Assembly (NCBI GenBank): GCA_037954665.1
Contig: JBBMOL010000016.1
Location: 7,068,001-7,132,000, forward strand
Direction of reading: 5' to 3'
DNA length: 64,000 nucleotides
Source of the DNA: Laguncularia racemosa
Taxonomy: Eukaryota; Streptophyta; Magnoliopsida; Myrtales; Combretaceae
A model generated the notes under the pieces. The model was given only the letters and a program-made list of their open reading frames with translations. It had not been told where the DNA came from and did not search any database. Shown here one piece after another: positions 1-14,800 of the stretch; the first letter of the stretch is position 1, and every line of letters begins with the position of its first letter. A program made the translations under genes and the position numbers.

Positions 1-3000
1 TTATACTCAATTATTCATCCTTAAATTGAGTAACTTTTAATCTCAATTATAATTACTTTTAAGTCATTAAATATTTACTAATAACTTTTAGTGAGAAAAG
101 ATGATAGGAGGTAAAAGTTACAACTAATGATCGGTAATGATAGTTGATCATCACGGAAAGTATTAATAAAAAACATGAAAAATTGTTTCTATAGTTATAT
201 ACAAAGAAAATCATTTTCCTCGTTTTCTATTAACATTTTTTATGGTTTCTAATTATCAATAATAGTAGTTCATTATGGTAATCACTTTTTACTATCACTT
301 ACCATTAAAAATCCAGAAATTATTATAATAATATCGGATAATTTTGAAATTTTTCTTGTAACAAATATGAAAAAGGATAGCAATTTTTCTTTTTAAGTAT
401 AATAAATATATATCACATTTATATTAAAACTTAAACTCAATAAAATTGGAAGTGAACCTAAATTCGAGTAAACTCACGAATTTACCAAACCAAAACTCAG
501 CAATATTCCAATAACTTTGAGTTTTACTCGGTTATAATTGAATCCAACTAAATAAATCATATGCTCAAGAAATCTCGAAGTGCAAGAATGGTTCTCAAAG
601 TTGCAATCTTTAAGGTTTGATTTCTACTCTTCTAGTAACATCTTTTCCATTTTTCTCTACGGTTCAAAAGTCATAACCTTGCTGGCACCCAACATTGAAT
701 TTCAGACCCAATAGTAAGAAGACCTCTAAGGCTAATTTAGATATATATATATATCGACAAATGATATCTAAAATTAAAGTTAAATCGTGATAATTCTTAT
801 ATTTTTATTTTTAATACTTTGTATATCCATATTTTAATATTTATTGTCACTGTTAGTTAGAGTTAGAGTACATGTGTCGCATTCTAATTGATCTTTAAGT
901 ATTTTGGGAAACAAAGAATGACCTTTAAGTTAATTAAATCATATTGGAAAATCAGCTTTTAATTTACTTATTTATTTTTTAGATTTTACTTATTTACTGT
1001 TGTGTCTAGAGAATTAAAGTAGTATATGTTTAAATGACCTTTAAGTTAATTAAATCATATGTTTAAATGGTGCTGCCAAAATGTATATCAAGGACAAAGT
1101 TTTATTGTTCCTTCCATGTTCCTATAAATTACATCATATCATATAAAAGTTAAAATAAATGATAAAACGTGATTAGTAGGTAGAGGTGAATGTCCAGTTC
1201 TGTCCAGCCCAGTAAAAGGATAAAAGCAAAGGTTGAATCCAGCAAGACATGGACCGTAGTGACATTATTGGGCCCTCCATCTCTGAGCTTGAGAAGATGA
1301 TCCAGGATGTGGGCCATTAGTGTAAGCCATACACTTAGGGCATGAGTTGTACTAAGTATCCCATTTTTTCTTTATAAAGTTCAAGTGCTTAAAATTGAAG
1401 GGGTGTTTATCCAAGTATCAGTACTTACTCCTCGATCTCATTAAATTTGTCTAATAAGGTCATTAATATTTTAAAAAGAAATGATAATATGTGACCCGCA
1501 ACATATTAAAAAAAAAAATAGATAAGGAATTCTGTATAAGTAACCTTGATAAAGTGGAGAGTTATTTAGAAAGGAAGTTGCTTAGGATGCTGATGTAGAA
1601 ATCTAACAATCTCCTTTTAGCTACTTATTGATAAACATGAACTTAGGATTGACCTTAAAATTAAGATGAAATTTCAAAACTTTAATAATTATTAAGTATC
1701 ATTGAAATAATCTTAAAAAGTCACGATAACTAATAGTTTTTAGTGATAAGTGATAATAGGAAGAGTAATAGCTGATGGCTATAGTAATAGTTAATCATTA
1801 TAGACAATGCCAACCACTTGTTGCTAAAAGGTTACTAACCAGCACTACTTGTTGAGATTACTATAGAGAAAAACGTTTTCTATAAAAGTAATCAGAGTCT
1901 ATAAAAGATCACACCATAAAGAAAATTAGAAAATCAATCAAGATAAAGATTGCTTGGAGAAAGCAAGGTGATGGATTTTCAAAGGATAATTCATGGAGAC
2001 TAATAATTTGTTACAAAAAATTGCAATTATATCAGCAGTCTTTATTAGAAAAATAAAATAAAAAATAAAAACTTCACCTAAAAAACCGAAGATTATATGA
2101 ATCGGGTTTAGTGATTTCTATAATACCAATTCTTAAAACAAATATTATTCTTTTATTGCATCGCGACTTTTGACTTTTCTCACATGTAGGAAACAGCTGT
2201 ACTTCTGAGGAACTCTTCCATCTTTAGCAATGTAATTAATTTTTTTTGGTCAGAAACACGTGACATTCACGTAAGATAATGAACTTTGCACCCCCGGGAG
2301 GACTAAGAAATAAAAAGATCCAAGATTCATACATTAATATACTTTCTACACACTTCCTGAGATAATACAGTACTAAATTTAAAAATCCTAAAATTCCAAG
2401 TTAACTCAAAATAATCCTTAATAAGCTTAAGCTTGAATCCAAAAAGTTTATTTAAACTCAATTTTTTTTAATAAAATAATATCATTATGCAAACTCAACT
2501 CGAATTCAATTAATATTTAATTTTAATTTGATCTCGATTGAGCTTGTGAAATAATTGAATCAATTAATATGAAACTTGAGCTTAACTTGATAAATTATTC
2601 TAGTAGTTTAAACTCAAACTTGACTAAACTATTGATTAATTAAACTTGAAGAAATAACGAACCAAACTCGATTAACTTGAAAGTAAATCTGACTTATTTT
2701 TATATCACTAACCAAATAAATTTTTTCTAATACTTTTAACGTTGATGGTACACTTTATTAATTAAAAAAAAAAAAAAGCACGGTCATGAGAAAGTCAAAG
2801 GTTTCTTCGTTTTTTACATTCGTTGTCATTTCCTTTAAAAAGAAAAAACAAAAAAGCCTATCTAAAGAATGGCAAATGAATCTTCCCAAGTACCCATCAA
2901 TTTTATTTTTATTTATCCCAAGAAACAAGACCAAGTCAAGAAAAACCATATATTAATGCCACCCAAAAATTAAAAGGTAAAGGATTATCAATGATCTGCT

Positions 3001-3976
3001 CATTGGAATCTTAATAATGCCAGTTGTCCTAATGCCTTTCCCAAAGCAAGATCCATGTTCTGGCATTGACAGTGAAACCAGAACTACAAGGCGGCCATGT
3101 CTAATCTAGATTTTGGCTGGCCATCCTGCTAGTGTCCAAGGACAGCCAGGACAAACAAAGAAACACAAGTGGGGTTGTCTCTTCTATTGAATTAGCTGGT
3201 TTCTGGGTCCATTTCACACAAACATCCAATTCTAGGACTGGCAGATTCGATGTAATATTTGAGTTATTCCCCCATCAAGAAGGTTATCAGTTAAGTGGGG
3301 CAATCACGCAGTGCATCAGTATGTCTGTTTTTCATGGTTGGCATCGAAAATGACAAGAGAATGGCTCTGAATTATAAGTGACAAGGATAGTTGAGTTCGG
3401 GATAATGCGCTCCAATGCAAGACATCAAAACAGCAGATAGGTGCTATCTGAACTGAATGCACAACTGTTGAAGGGCTAGGTTTCATACATATCCTAGCTT
3501 TGTGCATGGGGGATCCAATATACGGTGCCATAGATGGTTGTCTCGATGAGTGTCAAAGATAAAATATCATCATATCATTGTTAGAGCAGGAGATCTTCAG
3601 TTAAAACTCTTGCGTGCTCATTTCACGCTAACCATTAAATATAAAACTACACTAAATCTAATAAGCTTAAACTTTTAAATTGGGCAATTGTACATCTAAA
3701 ATCTGTACACAGAACTAGAACTTTATGAGAATCATTCTGTTTCCTGAAAAATAAAAAAGAGCAAGAACTGCAATCACTCCTGTTAAATATCACAATGAAT
3801 TGTTACAGCTACAGCAATATGTTGCAACTAGTGGTAGGTACACTCTACCAAAAGAATAAGCAAATTACAAGTGAATTATTGATTTCTTTGAAGATCAAAA
3901 TTAGTGGGGTATGGCACAACCTGGGATCTGGATGTATATGAATCTTCATGAAGCTGATCATCCAGCGGCATTGTCC
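1..3976. other. AT-rich intergenic DNA, no gene seen
   Basis: No open frame with recognisable protein features was found on either strand of this 4-kb stretch downstream of the kinase gene. Around 420-580 and 2400-2690 the sequence is dense in short CTTGA and ACTCAA words on both strands, a texture that recurs at 24480-24820 and 49990-50235 and suggests remnants of one dispersed repeat. A CACGTG word lies near 2256 but has no gene next to it. Confidence 0.6.
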
Positions 3977-6900
3977 TTATCTCCATCTAGTAGGCTGATG
4001 ATAATCCCTACCACTATCACAGTCACTTGAACCAGAAGCCCCACCTAATCTTGCATCATCCTGACTCCCATGCCTCCGATGTTCATGGTTTGAGTTGGAA
4101 GGTTCTCTGCCAATTTGGCGGGCCTGCAGTTTTAGGAGGCCACATCGATTGAGATAAAGAATACTGGCATACTTCACTTCCAGATAGTGCACTCTATGAT
4201 GATGTTTATGTAGAACTAAAAGAGCCACTTACGTCACGAAACAGCAAGTCATCAGCCTCAAGCATGTGGATAACATGACCCATTTTAGGTCTCTTTGTTG
4301 CATCAGGGTCAACACATCGAAGAGCAACCAACAGGGCACGTTTGAGTGCTTTTGCAGCTGGCATATCTGTTAGCTTTGGGTCTACCACTTCTTCAGCTCT
4401 TCGATCTCCCACCATTGTCTTCAACCAATCCACCAAATTCACCTGCAGTTTTTTAGACGTTTCCTTTTGTCATCAGAATCATGTGACAAAAAAATATTAA
4501 GAAAAAAGAAGAAGCAAATATGGCTGGATAAATGGAGCATCTGACACCAACCTCGCCTTGTGGTCTACTATAATCAACAGGATTTCTTCCAGTAATAATT
4601 TCCATAATTAGTATTCCAAAGCTATAAACATCGCTTTTCTCATTCAACATTCCAGTGCAAGCATACTCCGGTGCCACATAACTGGACAATCAGAAGAGTG
4701 GATTTATTATGCCAAGTACAATGATGTTTAAATGAAATTGCTATCAGGCATCTAGGATAAAATCGTAGCCCATGACAGCAAGAAAAACAATGAAGGATCA
4801 TGTACTCACCCAAATGTCCCCATCACACGAGTTGTCACATAGCTCCTTTCTGAGCAAAGGAGCTTAGCAAGTCCAAAATCAGAAACCTTAGCATTCCACT
4901 GGTGATCAAGTAGTATGTTACTGGATTTTACATCTCGGTGTACAACTTTTGGTTCAAGACCCTCATGGAGGTACGCCAACCTGCAAAATGGCAAAGGAAA
5001 AATATATGCTAAAAATAATAAGAAGCAATTTAGAACCTTGGCAAATAACATGTATTCAAACAAATTCAGACTCATTTGACCAAAAAACAAATTCAGACTC
5101 AAGAATTTATAAGTTACCCTCTTGCAGTTCCCAAAATGATGTTCATGCGGATATTCCATGTCAGAGGGCTTTCTCCTTGAATATCCCCGTGAAGCCATTG
5201 ATCCAGATTTCCATTATCGACATACTCATACACGAGCATTCTAATAAAATGCAAGAAGAGATTTTTCTTTCATTAGTCACCAAAAATAAAAATTTGTGAT
5301 ATGGACAAGAGAAGAGAACAATGGAAATACCTATAAGCACCCTCAACACAGTAGCCAAGCAACCTGACAAGATTTTTGTGTCTTACACGCCCAATTGCTT
5401 CGACTTCTACTTTGAATTCCTTTTCAGCTTGTCCTCTGAAAATAGACATCCCCTAAGCAACATGCATAGCTAGTACATGCTTATATAATAAAGATAAATG
5501 AAGGGAAACAGAAACAACTAAAATACTTGAAAAGAGAAGACAGAATATTTGTGAAATAGGCTACCAGTAGGTATTTGTAAATGAAGAATTATACAGCAAT
5601 TTTGAACTTTTTGAGTGTTGTTGGCAATCAAAAAGACACTTCATTTCTCGTTATCAAGCAGAGAAGCCAAAGGAAACAAGAACCAAGCTAACTGCTAAAT
5701 AAAAAAATTCCCTTCTCAACTCCAAATCCATGAAGCTCACAGACAATTTAAATCTCATAATATCATCGTTCACCTTTTTTTAAAAACCTGCAAGATAACT
5801 GAATTTACTTGATTCATCAGCCATATATGATCCAGGCACCAGAACCCTTACTGTTTTAATTTTAACCATCGCATATCGCACACTCACTTTTATAAACTAG
5901 TATATATTTATAAACCTACATGCATATATGGATATAATATTCGATCAAACTTCACTCTTCACTCCACCATCCATAACAACCCAAATCTTCATTTTCCACA
6001 CTATTCCTCAAGTTCACTCCGCTGCTCAAGCAAAATAAAATCAAACAGATAAATTCCTCATGCTATTCAATATGCTTCCTATATTCTGGTTAATGGCAAA
6101 CATGGCCCCGTTAACTATTTTCTCTGTGCTATTAACCCAAAACTTCATAAACTTAACTTCACCCCAACTACTCATTAAAAAGTCAACCAATACCCTCAAA
6201 CTGCCGCTAACTTCCGTAACCATTGCCAAAGTCTATATCTCTAACATCGATACAGATTATCGGGTCATGTTGCAATTATCCCCTACATATATTTACAGAG
6301 GCTGCCACAAACCACTCTAATCCAACAACACAAAAAGCCATAAAATTTCATGCCAAATTATCATCTACATCCCATCCAGGAAAAAACTTTTCCTGTATAT
6401 AAACAGTATTCCGTCCGTATAGAACCGTTACACAATAAACATTCTTTAAATACAACAGCATGTAATTAGAGCAGGCACAGACCAGCATCATATGCGAGAA
6501 ACCTAGTGCTAACCCATCCATGCATGACGATAAATCAGAAACAAAAACATACACACAAACACAGCATACACTGGACACTCGATTTAATCAAAAAAAGAAA
6601 AAAAAAAACAATTTAAAAAATGTAAAACAAAAACAACATACTTGTTATTAAGGAGGTTTTTGACAGCAATAAGAGTCCCATCAACAAGAACACCCCTATA
6701 AACAATCCCATACCCACCTTCCCCAATCACATTCTCTTCGCACAACCCATTTGTTGCTTCCTCCAATTCTCTCAAAGTATACCACCTCCCCCATCCTAAA
6801 TGGGAAACCTCCGGCCCCAAAGACACCGTTTCCGACAAATTCCCGGTCCCCCGGCTCTCTCCACTCGAATACTTATCCGAAGAATAAACCACTACCCTAT

Positions 6901-7225
6901 GCTCCACTTTCTTACCCATGTCAATCTGGATCTCGGGTACCGGGGGGTCATGGATCTCGGGTACCGCTACGATCTCCTGGATATCTTTCGAGATCGGTGG
7001 TGTTGTAGTAGCTCCAGCAGTAGCGGTAGTAGCAGCTTTTGTTCTTTTTTTCATTTTGTTGCTGTTGCGGCGATGACGGGAAGTGAAGCAGAGTGAGAGA
7101 AGGAAGAGAGTGATGACGATGAGGGAACCGAGGCAGATACCTATGACGACCCATAAACGGAGGCCGAAGATTGAGGTCTGCTTAGAGAGCTGTGTGTTTA
7201 TGGATGATGCATTGTATATTGACAT
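3977..7225 (-). CDS. Receptor-like serine/threonine protein kinase, short ectodomain (At4g01330/At1g01540 type)
   Basis: Seven exons join in frame: 7225-6642, 5435-5331, 5240-5118, 4980-4810, 4681-4552, 4442-4233 and 4123-3977, giving 489 aa. The protein has about 23 N-terminal residues outside the membrane and one hydrophobic segment at residues 24-47. A Ser/Thr/Ala-rich juxtamembrane region follows, then a complete kinase domain. Visible landmarks are the glycine-loop motif (GEGGYG) and the AVK lysine at 189 in exon 1, HRDVKSSN at 285-292 (catalytic Asp287), DFG at 305-307 and the APE motif at 331-333. No key residue is missing, so an active kinase that phosphorylates Ser/Thr in the cytosol next to the plasma membrane is expected. 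Length and motifs match the plant At1g01540/At4g01330 subfamily, probably RLCK-V; the substrate is unknown. The start is the first ATG before the membrane segment and follows a CT-rich leader on the sense strand. A short repeated motif (PEI) occurs in the juxtamembrane linker. Confidence 0.93.
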
Positions 7226-10200
7226 TTTAGGGTCCTTCTTTTAAGTTTTGAGAAGAATTAGGAAGAATGGAGTTTCATGAGAGAGAGGGAGAGAGAGAAG
7301 AAGAAGAAGAAGAAGAAGGGAGTCGGCAGTGAGAAGAGAGTGATGATGATTCAGATTTTGCTTTGATGGGTCTGAGGTTATTGAGGTTTTTTTAGTCCAG
7401 CTGTTAACGATGGTCCAGCTTTCGCTCAACGTGTCGGAAGATGACGTGTGTATGACTTTATCGACCTTTCCTCTTTACATTCATTGCCTTGTAATTCTAA
7501 TTTCGGATGGAACTCCATTTGGCTAGAGCCTCTTAGGGTTGTAATAAAATGGGAAGTGAGACGAGTCAATGATTCCCCCATTAAATTCCAGCTCTATTTA
7601 AAAATTTTAAATCTCTGACTCAAATTTCATTAAAACTTAATTGGGGTTTAAAACTTTAAATTTAATTCAATTTATAATGGTATAGAATAGGTTTTTGCAC
7701 TTGAATTGATTAAGGTTATTGAGATCATTTTTTATTTTTTCTCTTTAAAATATTCTTTCTTTTTAAAAAAAATAAAATTATATAGATACCTAAACATAGT
7801 TTAAAATCAATTTACATTCAATCTAAACTTAATACTTGATAAAATTATTTTTCTTATAAATATAATGGTACAAAAAGATAGAATAAGTTTCCTTCTTCTT
7901 AATATAAATATTTATTATAAATATCATATATGCATATAGCAATATATAATAAATGGAGTCAAGATATATTTTTTTTAAAAAAAAAGAAGAAAGGCTGTTT
8001 GTATTATATGTATATATGAATCCCGATAATGGGTGCATTGAAAACTTGTTAAATATTTTTTTTTAAAAAAAAAGCATTTTTTTATACCAATTTCACATTT
8101 TTCAAAAAAGCAATGTTTTCCTTTTTTTTTTTTTAAAAAAAAAGAAAGAATAAATTCTTCATTCAGTTTTTCAACAACTATCCTTAAATGACTATCAATA
8201 TCTATAGAAAGTAGAAACTTATGGCAACTAATCCAAATCTTGTCCGAATTTGCTTTTAATTAGGGAAGGTTAGTTTGCTTAGTGACGTAATGAAAACAGT
8301 GGGAGTAAATTACACTGGGACCCGACCACCCAACCCATTTTGGATAATCACACATTATTCTAATTTCTAGGCAGTCGACCGTTAAACATATGTCCAAAGT
8401 CGGCACAATCACACATTTAATACGTCGCACTCAAGGAAAGATGACTGCTGGCTACTTTTGTAGGTAGTTCCATTCCATTATTAGCTCCGAAATCCTTTTC
8501 TCTGCTCCATTTCATTTTTACAGTTTTTTTATAAAAAAAACATGTTTATAAAAATTAATGTAATAGAAAATTTAAACGATCGGATATAAATTAAATGACA
8601 GGATCAATATAGCTTATCATGCTGTAATGGCCATTTTAAATAATTACAGTAATCTTTAATGTTCTAATGGCTTGTAGGGAAAAGCTTTTCCACCTATTTG
8701 ATAGAAAGATTTGAGCAATTAAATCTTAAATGAATAATATTCTAGCAAGAGAAACTGAATTTAATGTAATTAACAACAAGACTACTTAATTATGTATATA
8801 TATTATCTATGAATCATTAATCTTTTTTTTTTAACTTCTTAATTGGGCTGCCAGCGTTGACAAACTTTTAGGACAAAATTTCCTTTCCGTATTTATTGTT
8901 CTGATCTGTCTTCACAAAATTTGCAGCATCAATTGTCATATATGGCTAAAAAATGAACATCAAAATTGAAAAGAAGAAAAGATATAACATAAGGAAACAG
9001 AACAAACTTTATATATCGATCTATATATGGTAGCTGAGCTGTACTCTTTTATTGCTCCTTGATTTCGTTTTATGGTAAAAAAAATAGAAAATTGGATCCT
9101 AAAATAATGAAGCTAATTTGGATTTATTTCAAATAGACGTTGCAGATTTGTAATCATTTGTTGGGTAAATAGATAGATATATCTTTAATACACATATCTT
9201 AACAATATCCTCGATTGAAAGTATAATACATAAAAATATAGTTTTACATACAATCCTACAAACGAGTTCTACTTTTTCTATACATCGTTTGAAACTAATA
9301 AAAATTATATGTCACATAAATAATGTGTTGAAATTAATTGAACAAGGTTGATGATCTTCTTTTATGTAAAATAATGAACCCAACCACCTTACTTAATCAC
9401 ATAAAAAAGTTCCTCGAACACACAAAATGACAAAATAAAGAAGGGGATGAACCTGGTTGATAATTTCATCAAAATTAGATTCAATAATTAAGGTTGCTCC
9501 AACGAATAATTAAAGTTATGGAATACTAAGACTAGTTTTAAATAAGTCCTTCGTGGGACCACGAACAAAATAATTTAATTTGGAAGTAAGCATATTTTTA
9601 AATGTCAATTATTTAAAAGAAAAACCAACATTAATCATGCAAATGATCCATGCCCAGATTTGGAATAAACTTCAAGCTTCTTAATTACGGTTTCTCGATT
9701 GTAATATGAAGTGATCTCCAGCAACCTGATAATACAAATCCATAAAAGAAGTTATTTTATGAAATTATAAAAATGTTTAATATTTACTGATTAAAAAAAA
9801 AATTAATGGATGAGTATTGGGATTCAATAAGGAAAAATATTTTGTAATCAAATCACAACATATCAAAGAAAGATTTACCGAGTATTTACTTCCATGGTTA
9901 GGATTTAATTTTCTATTCAAAATTTGATTTTTCTGTTTTGATTGCTTTTAAGAGTTTATTTCTAACCAAATAAATATTTATTACCCTTACAGAATTACTT
10001 TATATTGATTCATTTGTTACAAACACTCAATTTATTATCACAGTTTGCTCGAATAATTTTTTTTCTAGTAGCATGATTGGTTAGAATCTCTTTCTTCATA
10101 TTATACAAATAAATATTAGTATTAAAGCAAATAAAATTAAGAAATACTAAAACCGTATTGAAGAAAGATACAGGTTTACGTCAAATATATTTATATCTCA

Positions 10201-11802
10201 GTATACGCATCACATGTAGTCATCGACTAATTTATAAAAATGAAATCTAAGACAGATATGAGTATGCCAAATATAATCCAAATCCAGGGCTCAAGTTAAC
10301 AAAATGCTTATATGATTTTCGAACTGAAAACGATCTGCGGCATGAAATGACAATGTCCACTGTAAGACCCTATACATGCGATGGTCCCAAATTCGCAAGC
10401 AGCACATTGGTATTGGTAAAGTTCAATTAAATAAATTCGACTGCAATGTGCATAGCCCACCATCATACCATCTTCTTCCACTGAGACCTAAACTTATTCA
10501 AGTTTTCTCAGAAATCAACCCTAACAAAATCTCACGGATGATGTATCTTTTGTCTATATGTCATCACGAGAAGAAAGTTCTTTTGACCAGAGAAGCTCAC
10601 GGAAACGATAACATGGAAGTCTTTTAAAGAATCATGGGAAAAGGTGGAAAGGAAACCCATGATTCGTTGTCCCAGCATATTGCATTAAGATAATAGGGAA
10701 TAATCTCAAAGAATCTTGAATAATGGGTAGAGACAAGGAACCAGCAAAGCTTAAAGCAATAATTATTGGTCAGGACCCATAAGGTAGAAGCATAATGGTT
10801 CACTTGTTGGGATTTAAAATGTATTAACAAGTTTTTATGTATCCAAATAGTATATATTTTATATCCTTTTCGATAACGTATTATAATGAAAATAGTAAAA
10901 AGCAAAATAGAGAGACTAAATATTCTTCTATACAAGTCAATAAGCGATAAATTTGGGACATCAGAAGGGAAACCAGCACCACGTCTATATTGTTCTTTAC
11001 GCTTGGATCCCACTCCACATCTTCTCCAAAGCAAAGTTTGTGCGCACCAAAGCAAGTAGTTTATTCATGATTAAATTATAGCTACTTCCACTTGTAAATT
11101 TAGATGAGACTTCTCTATCTTAGAGGCCTGTTAAGATATTCAAAATGATTCCTTATAGGTCTCCCATTTTTTGTCTCCGAGTACCTCTCCTATGCTTGCC
11201 CTAACATTTTTTAAGGTAACCCATGTTGAGGGAAACAACTTACAATAGCGTAAAGGCAGTAGGCATTTTTAAGTTTTCAACTAATGCTGTGCGAACAAGG
11301 ATTGATAGAATCTGGCAAGAGGTTACCTCTTCACTTCAACCAACGCCAAGTTTTCACAATCAGCCACCACCAATCTCAAAGTCAAAAAAGGGGTGGCTGC
11401 CGCAAAAGCAAAACTCTCAGTATTCCTCTTGCCTGGAACAACCCGCCGCTGTTTTTCCTCTTTGCCCAAATAACTCGAATCTAACATTGTAATTTCACCG
11501 AAACCGAGACTAGCGTTGAATTTTTAAGTCAAACAACAGTAAAACTATGAGGCACGCGTAAACTCAATCAGAAATAGAAAGGAAGATATCTCGAAATATC
11601 AAAATTCAAGTTCAGCTCATTCAGACAAGCTTTTGAGTAACCTATATCAGTTGAAAGTGTTCTCTCCCATTCCAACTCAGTAGCACCAAAAAGAACAGGG
11701 CTCTATCAGTACAGGACTCCTGATGTATATCCTAAATGTTTTCGTCTCGTGAGTGTTACTAGAAACAATTAAAAGCTTGCTTTCATCGATTTCCCACCTT
11801 TG
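7226..11802. other. Intergenic DNA between kinase and STE24, no gene seen
   Basis: This 4.6-kb stretch holds the kinase promoter side (about 7226-8500) and the downstream flank of STE24. It is AT-rich with A/T homopolymers near 7975-8150. Short open frames at 10376-10627, 10624-11055 and 11223-11492 have no domain, no plausible splice structure and no recognised homology, so none is annotated as a gene. Confidence 0.5.
7278..7320. repeat. GA / GAA microsatellite in the kinase 5' leader
   Basis: A run of GA dinucleotides passes into repeated GAA trinucleotides 53-95 bases upstream of the kinase start codon. On the sense strand this is a CT/TTC pyrimidine tract, a common feature of plant 5' leaders and of GAGA-type BPC binding sites. 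The tract is seen directly; any regulatory role is inference. Confidence 0.85.
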
Positions 11803-14800
11803 TCAGTCTTCCTTTTTCTCCGTCTTATCAATGGCAGCCAATCTCTCCACCAGGGGGGGATGAGAATAATGATAGGCTGAGTACAGAGGATCCGTGTTCA
11901 TGGCTGACAAGTTTTCCTCCTGCCAAATTGTAAAATCACAATTAGATAGTGAACGCAATTAAGAGCTCTTAACCATAGTGTTTGCACCCAGCTGAATTAA
12001 GTTTGGAATGTAAATTGGCTTCCTATTAATCCAAGTGGGAGGAAAAAGGTAAAAAGCAAATGCCCAATGTCCCACATTGCCAACATCACTAGAATAGAGA
12101 TCAAATCACCTGTAGCTTCACAAGGCCATCACGAAGTTCTTTGGCATATCCTAGCTTCCTAGCAAAGGCGTCAGCCTAAAATAACAGATTCAAAAATCAA
12201 ACTTTGAAAGGAAGAAGGGATACACAAAATTCTAACTGAATTTGCAGTATATCACTCACCTGAAACTCAAAAGATCTGCTCACAAGATTCAGACCAAAGC
12301 TGACAAGATGTTGAATAGGTATAACTGTATGCTGAAAACCAAGCCACACAATATATCAGATATGTATATCATTTCTAGTGGAGTTCAGCTTCATGTTCAT
12401 TTGAGTTTTTCATAAGCTGAAAAGAAAAAACATAATATAACAGGATAAATGAAAAAGGGGAAAAAGAAATTCCCAGATGTTTCGCTAATTTTCTGGTACG
12501 TTATATTACTAATCAACTCTTCTTTTCTATATGAAAAGTGATGGCGCTTCTTACTTCCTAGAATGACAAGTTCAAATAAGGAATAATATCAATAGTTTGA
12601 AAACAAGACTAACAATAAATGAAGTAAAGATCGTAGTACTTCTTTTCAATTCTCAATGTGCTACTTCTAATGTTTGGGATAATTAATTCAAATCAAGAAG
12701 ACTTTTTTCCCCTTTGCCATCAAATGATTAAAACTTCAGATACATTTTCTTTTCCCTATGAAAAAATTGTTATCCAAACCCGTTTACACAATCAAGTGAA
12801 AGTAAACAAAACAAACCATGTGACTACACTTATTTACGGAGAGGTATACAGAAAAAGACACCCATCTATTTGCATGATACAAAGAAGTAGGAACTAGCAA
12901 AATCCTATATCATAGGCTTATTTATCAACTGATGGCCCTATGACACAGAAACTAAATCCTCTTGAAATTATTCTTCCGAGAAGTACCTGGAATATGATGA
13001 GACCAATGAGCACAGGCTGGGTATCAAATCCAAAACTTTTAAAAAGATCGCTTGAGTTCCTAACTAGAGTGTATCCTCCAAATTGCAAAAATGTGAGAAC
13101 CTGCATGAAAATAGGAATTATAAATAATGGAAGCACGGATACAGCCAAAAAAAAAAAAAATTCTGCACAAATGTCCCAAATAATCCAACTTGAAAATTCA
13201 AAAAGCACAACAGAACAATATCTTATTACCCTCACAAATTTTGATCAAAGAAAACACTGCAAAGTGGATCGGTATTCAGAAAACCTAACAGGCCCTTCCT
13301 CCAGCCCCTAGAAAACCATGACTAGTGCATAAACAAACTGCTATGCAAAGGGACTTCAGATTGTACAACTGCAGGTAGAAATCAAGTACGAAGGAACAAG
13401 CAAGTAGAGATGCAACCTAGGAATCTGACAGTGTTTCAACTCAATCTACTCAAACCTCAAACATACAAATTATAAGGGCAACCCCTCCGTTCTGTACCCA
13501 TCACCACCACCAAATTCCATAACATTGTGTATGGTTTACTGGAATAGAATCATCATTCTACCTTTATTACTTGTTAAATAGCTATTCCTTTGATTGGTTG
13601 GCAAAAAACTATACCAAAAGTAATGTACGTTCTATATGAAAAGGAATTTTTATTCCATCCTTTTACTAGAAAAATTGCTACTTCCCATAGAATATAACTT
13701 GTATTCCAAAAATGTCCCTGATCATAAAACACGATAATACAAGCAAATTTCCAGCCTTATTCTATTTCAATGAACCAAAACACAGCATAAAAATTATACA
13801 AACCAATAGTTAGATTACTCAAATCTTGATACCTCTCTTCTTTTAAACTATAATATAGAAAATGAAGAGGATGATCACAACGGTAACTTGTAAAAACAGA
13901 ACAAAAGGGCACAAATATAGATACATATGAATGAGTTGTACATCATCAAGGTGTACTACAATTTTTCATTGTAAGGAACATTTTAAGGCATTGTGCCCAA
14001 CATCCATGGATTCTAGACACTACGACCAAAATGGAATACACAATACGCATTATTATCAAACAAAACAGCTAAGAGTTATCCATTCTCTTCATGAAGACAG
14101 GAATTCCAGGAAAAAGTACTCCAGCAATTTAAGAAGTCTTGATTCTGAGATAGTTCAATGATGGGAGTCATTCCAAAAGCCTAAAGATGAAGATGCTTTA
14201 ACATACTTGTTATTATTAATGATATAGCTTAAACAATAACAAACCTAAAGATGGAGATGCTTTGAAACACACATAACCTTTTTGGGTTATTTAGACACAT
14301 AATTTTGCAATCAAGTATCATGTGCACAAGCAGCACAAAGAGCAACTGACAACTACACCCATACCAGTGTAGTTGTCTATTAGGGATGCATTCGTTGGGA
14401 AAACTTATACACGGAGGGACAACCAAGGTGCAACCACAGTGCGGGGAGGAGCTCCACAAGTGCAGGATGTCACTACAATGCAAGGAGAAGACAGAGATTG
14501 ATGGAGGGCTAATTTAGGCAAATTCTATGTGGGATCAAGTCTATCTTAGGCATTTAAGTATTTATTTATAAATTAGGATTTAGGATATTATTTCCTGCTA
14601 TTGTATCTCTAGATTAGGGAAGTCCTTGTCCATTAGAATAAAAATCTATTATAGTATAGTTAAACTAGGAAAGAAAAGGGGTATGTATTGAGAATTGGGC
14701 AGAGGAATAAACAAGCAATATTTTTCTCCAATTTATTCGAGATCGGATTCTCTCTTTAGTCGAGGTCCCAAGTCTTCAGATCCCTGTAACGATTTGATTC

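Noticed and set aside
10376..11492. Several open frames downstream of STE24 as possible small genes
   Set aside because: They overlap on both strands, have no domain, splice structure or recognisable homology, and their composition matches the flanks.
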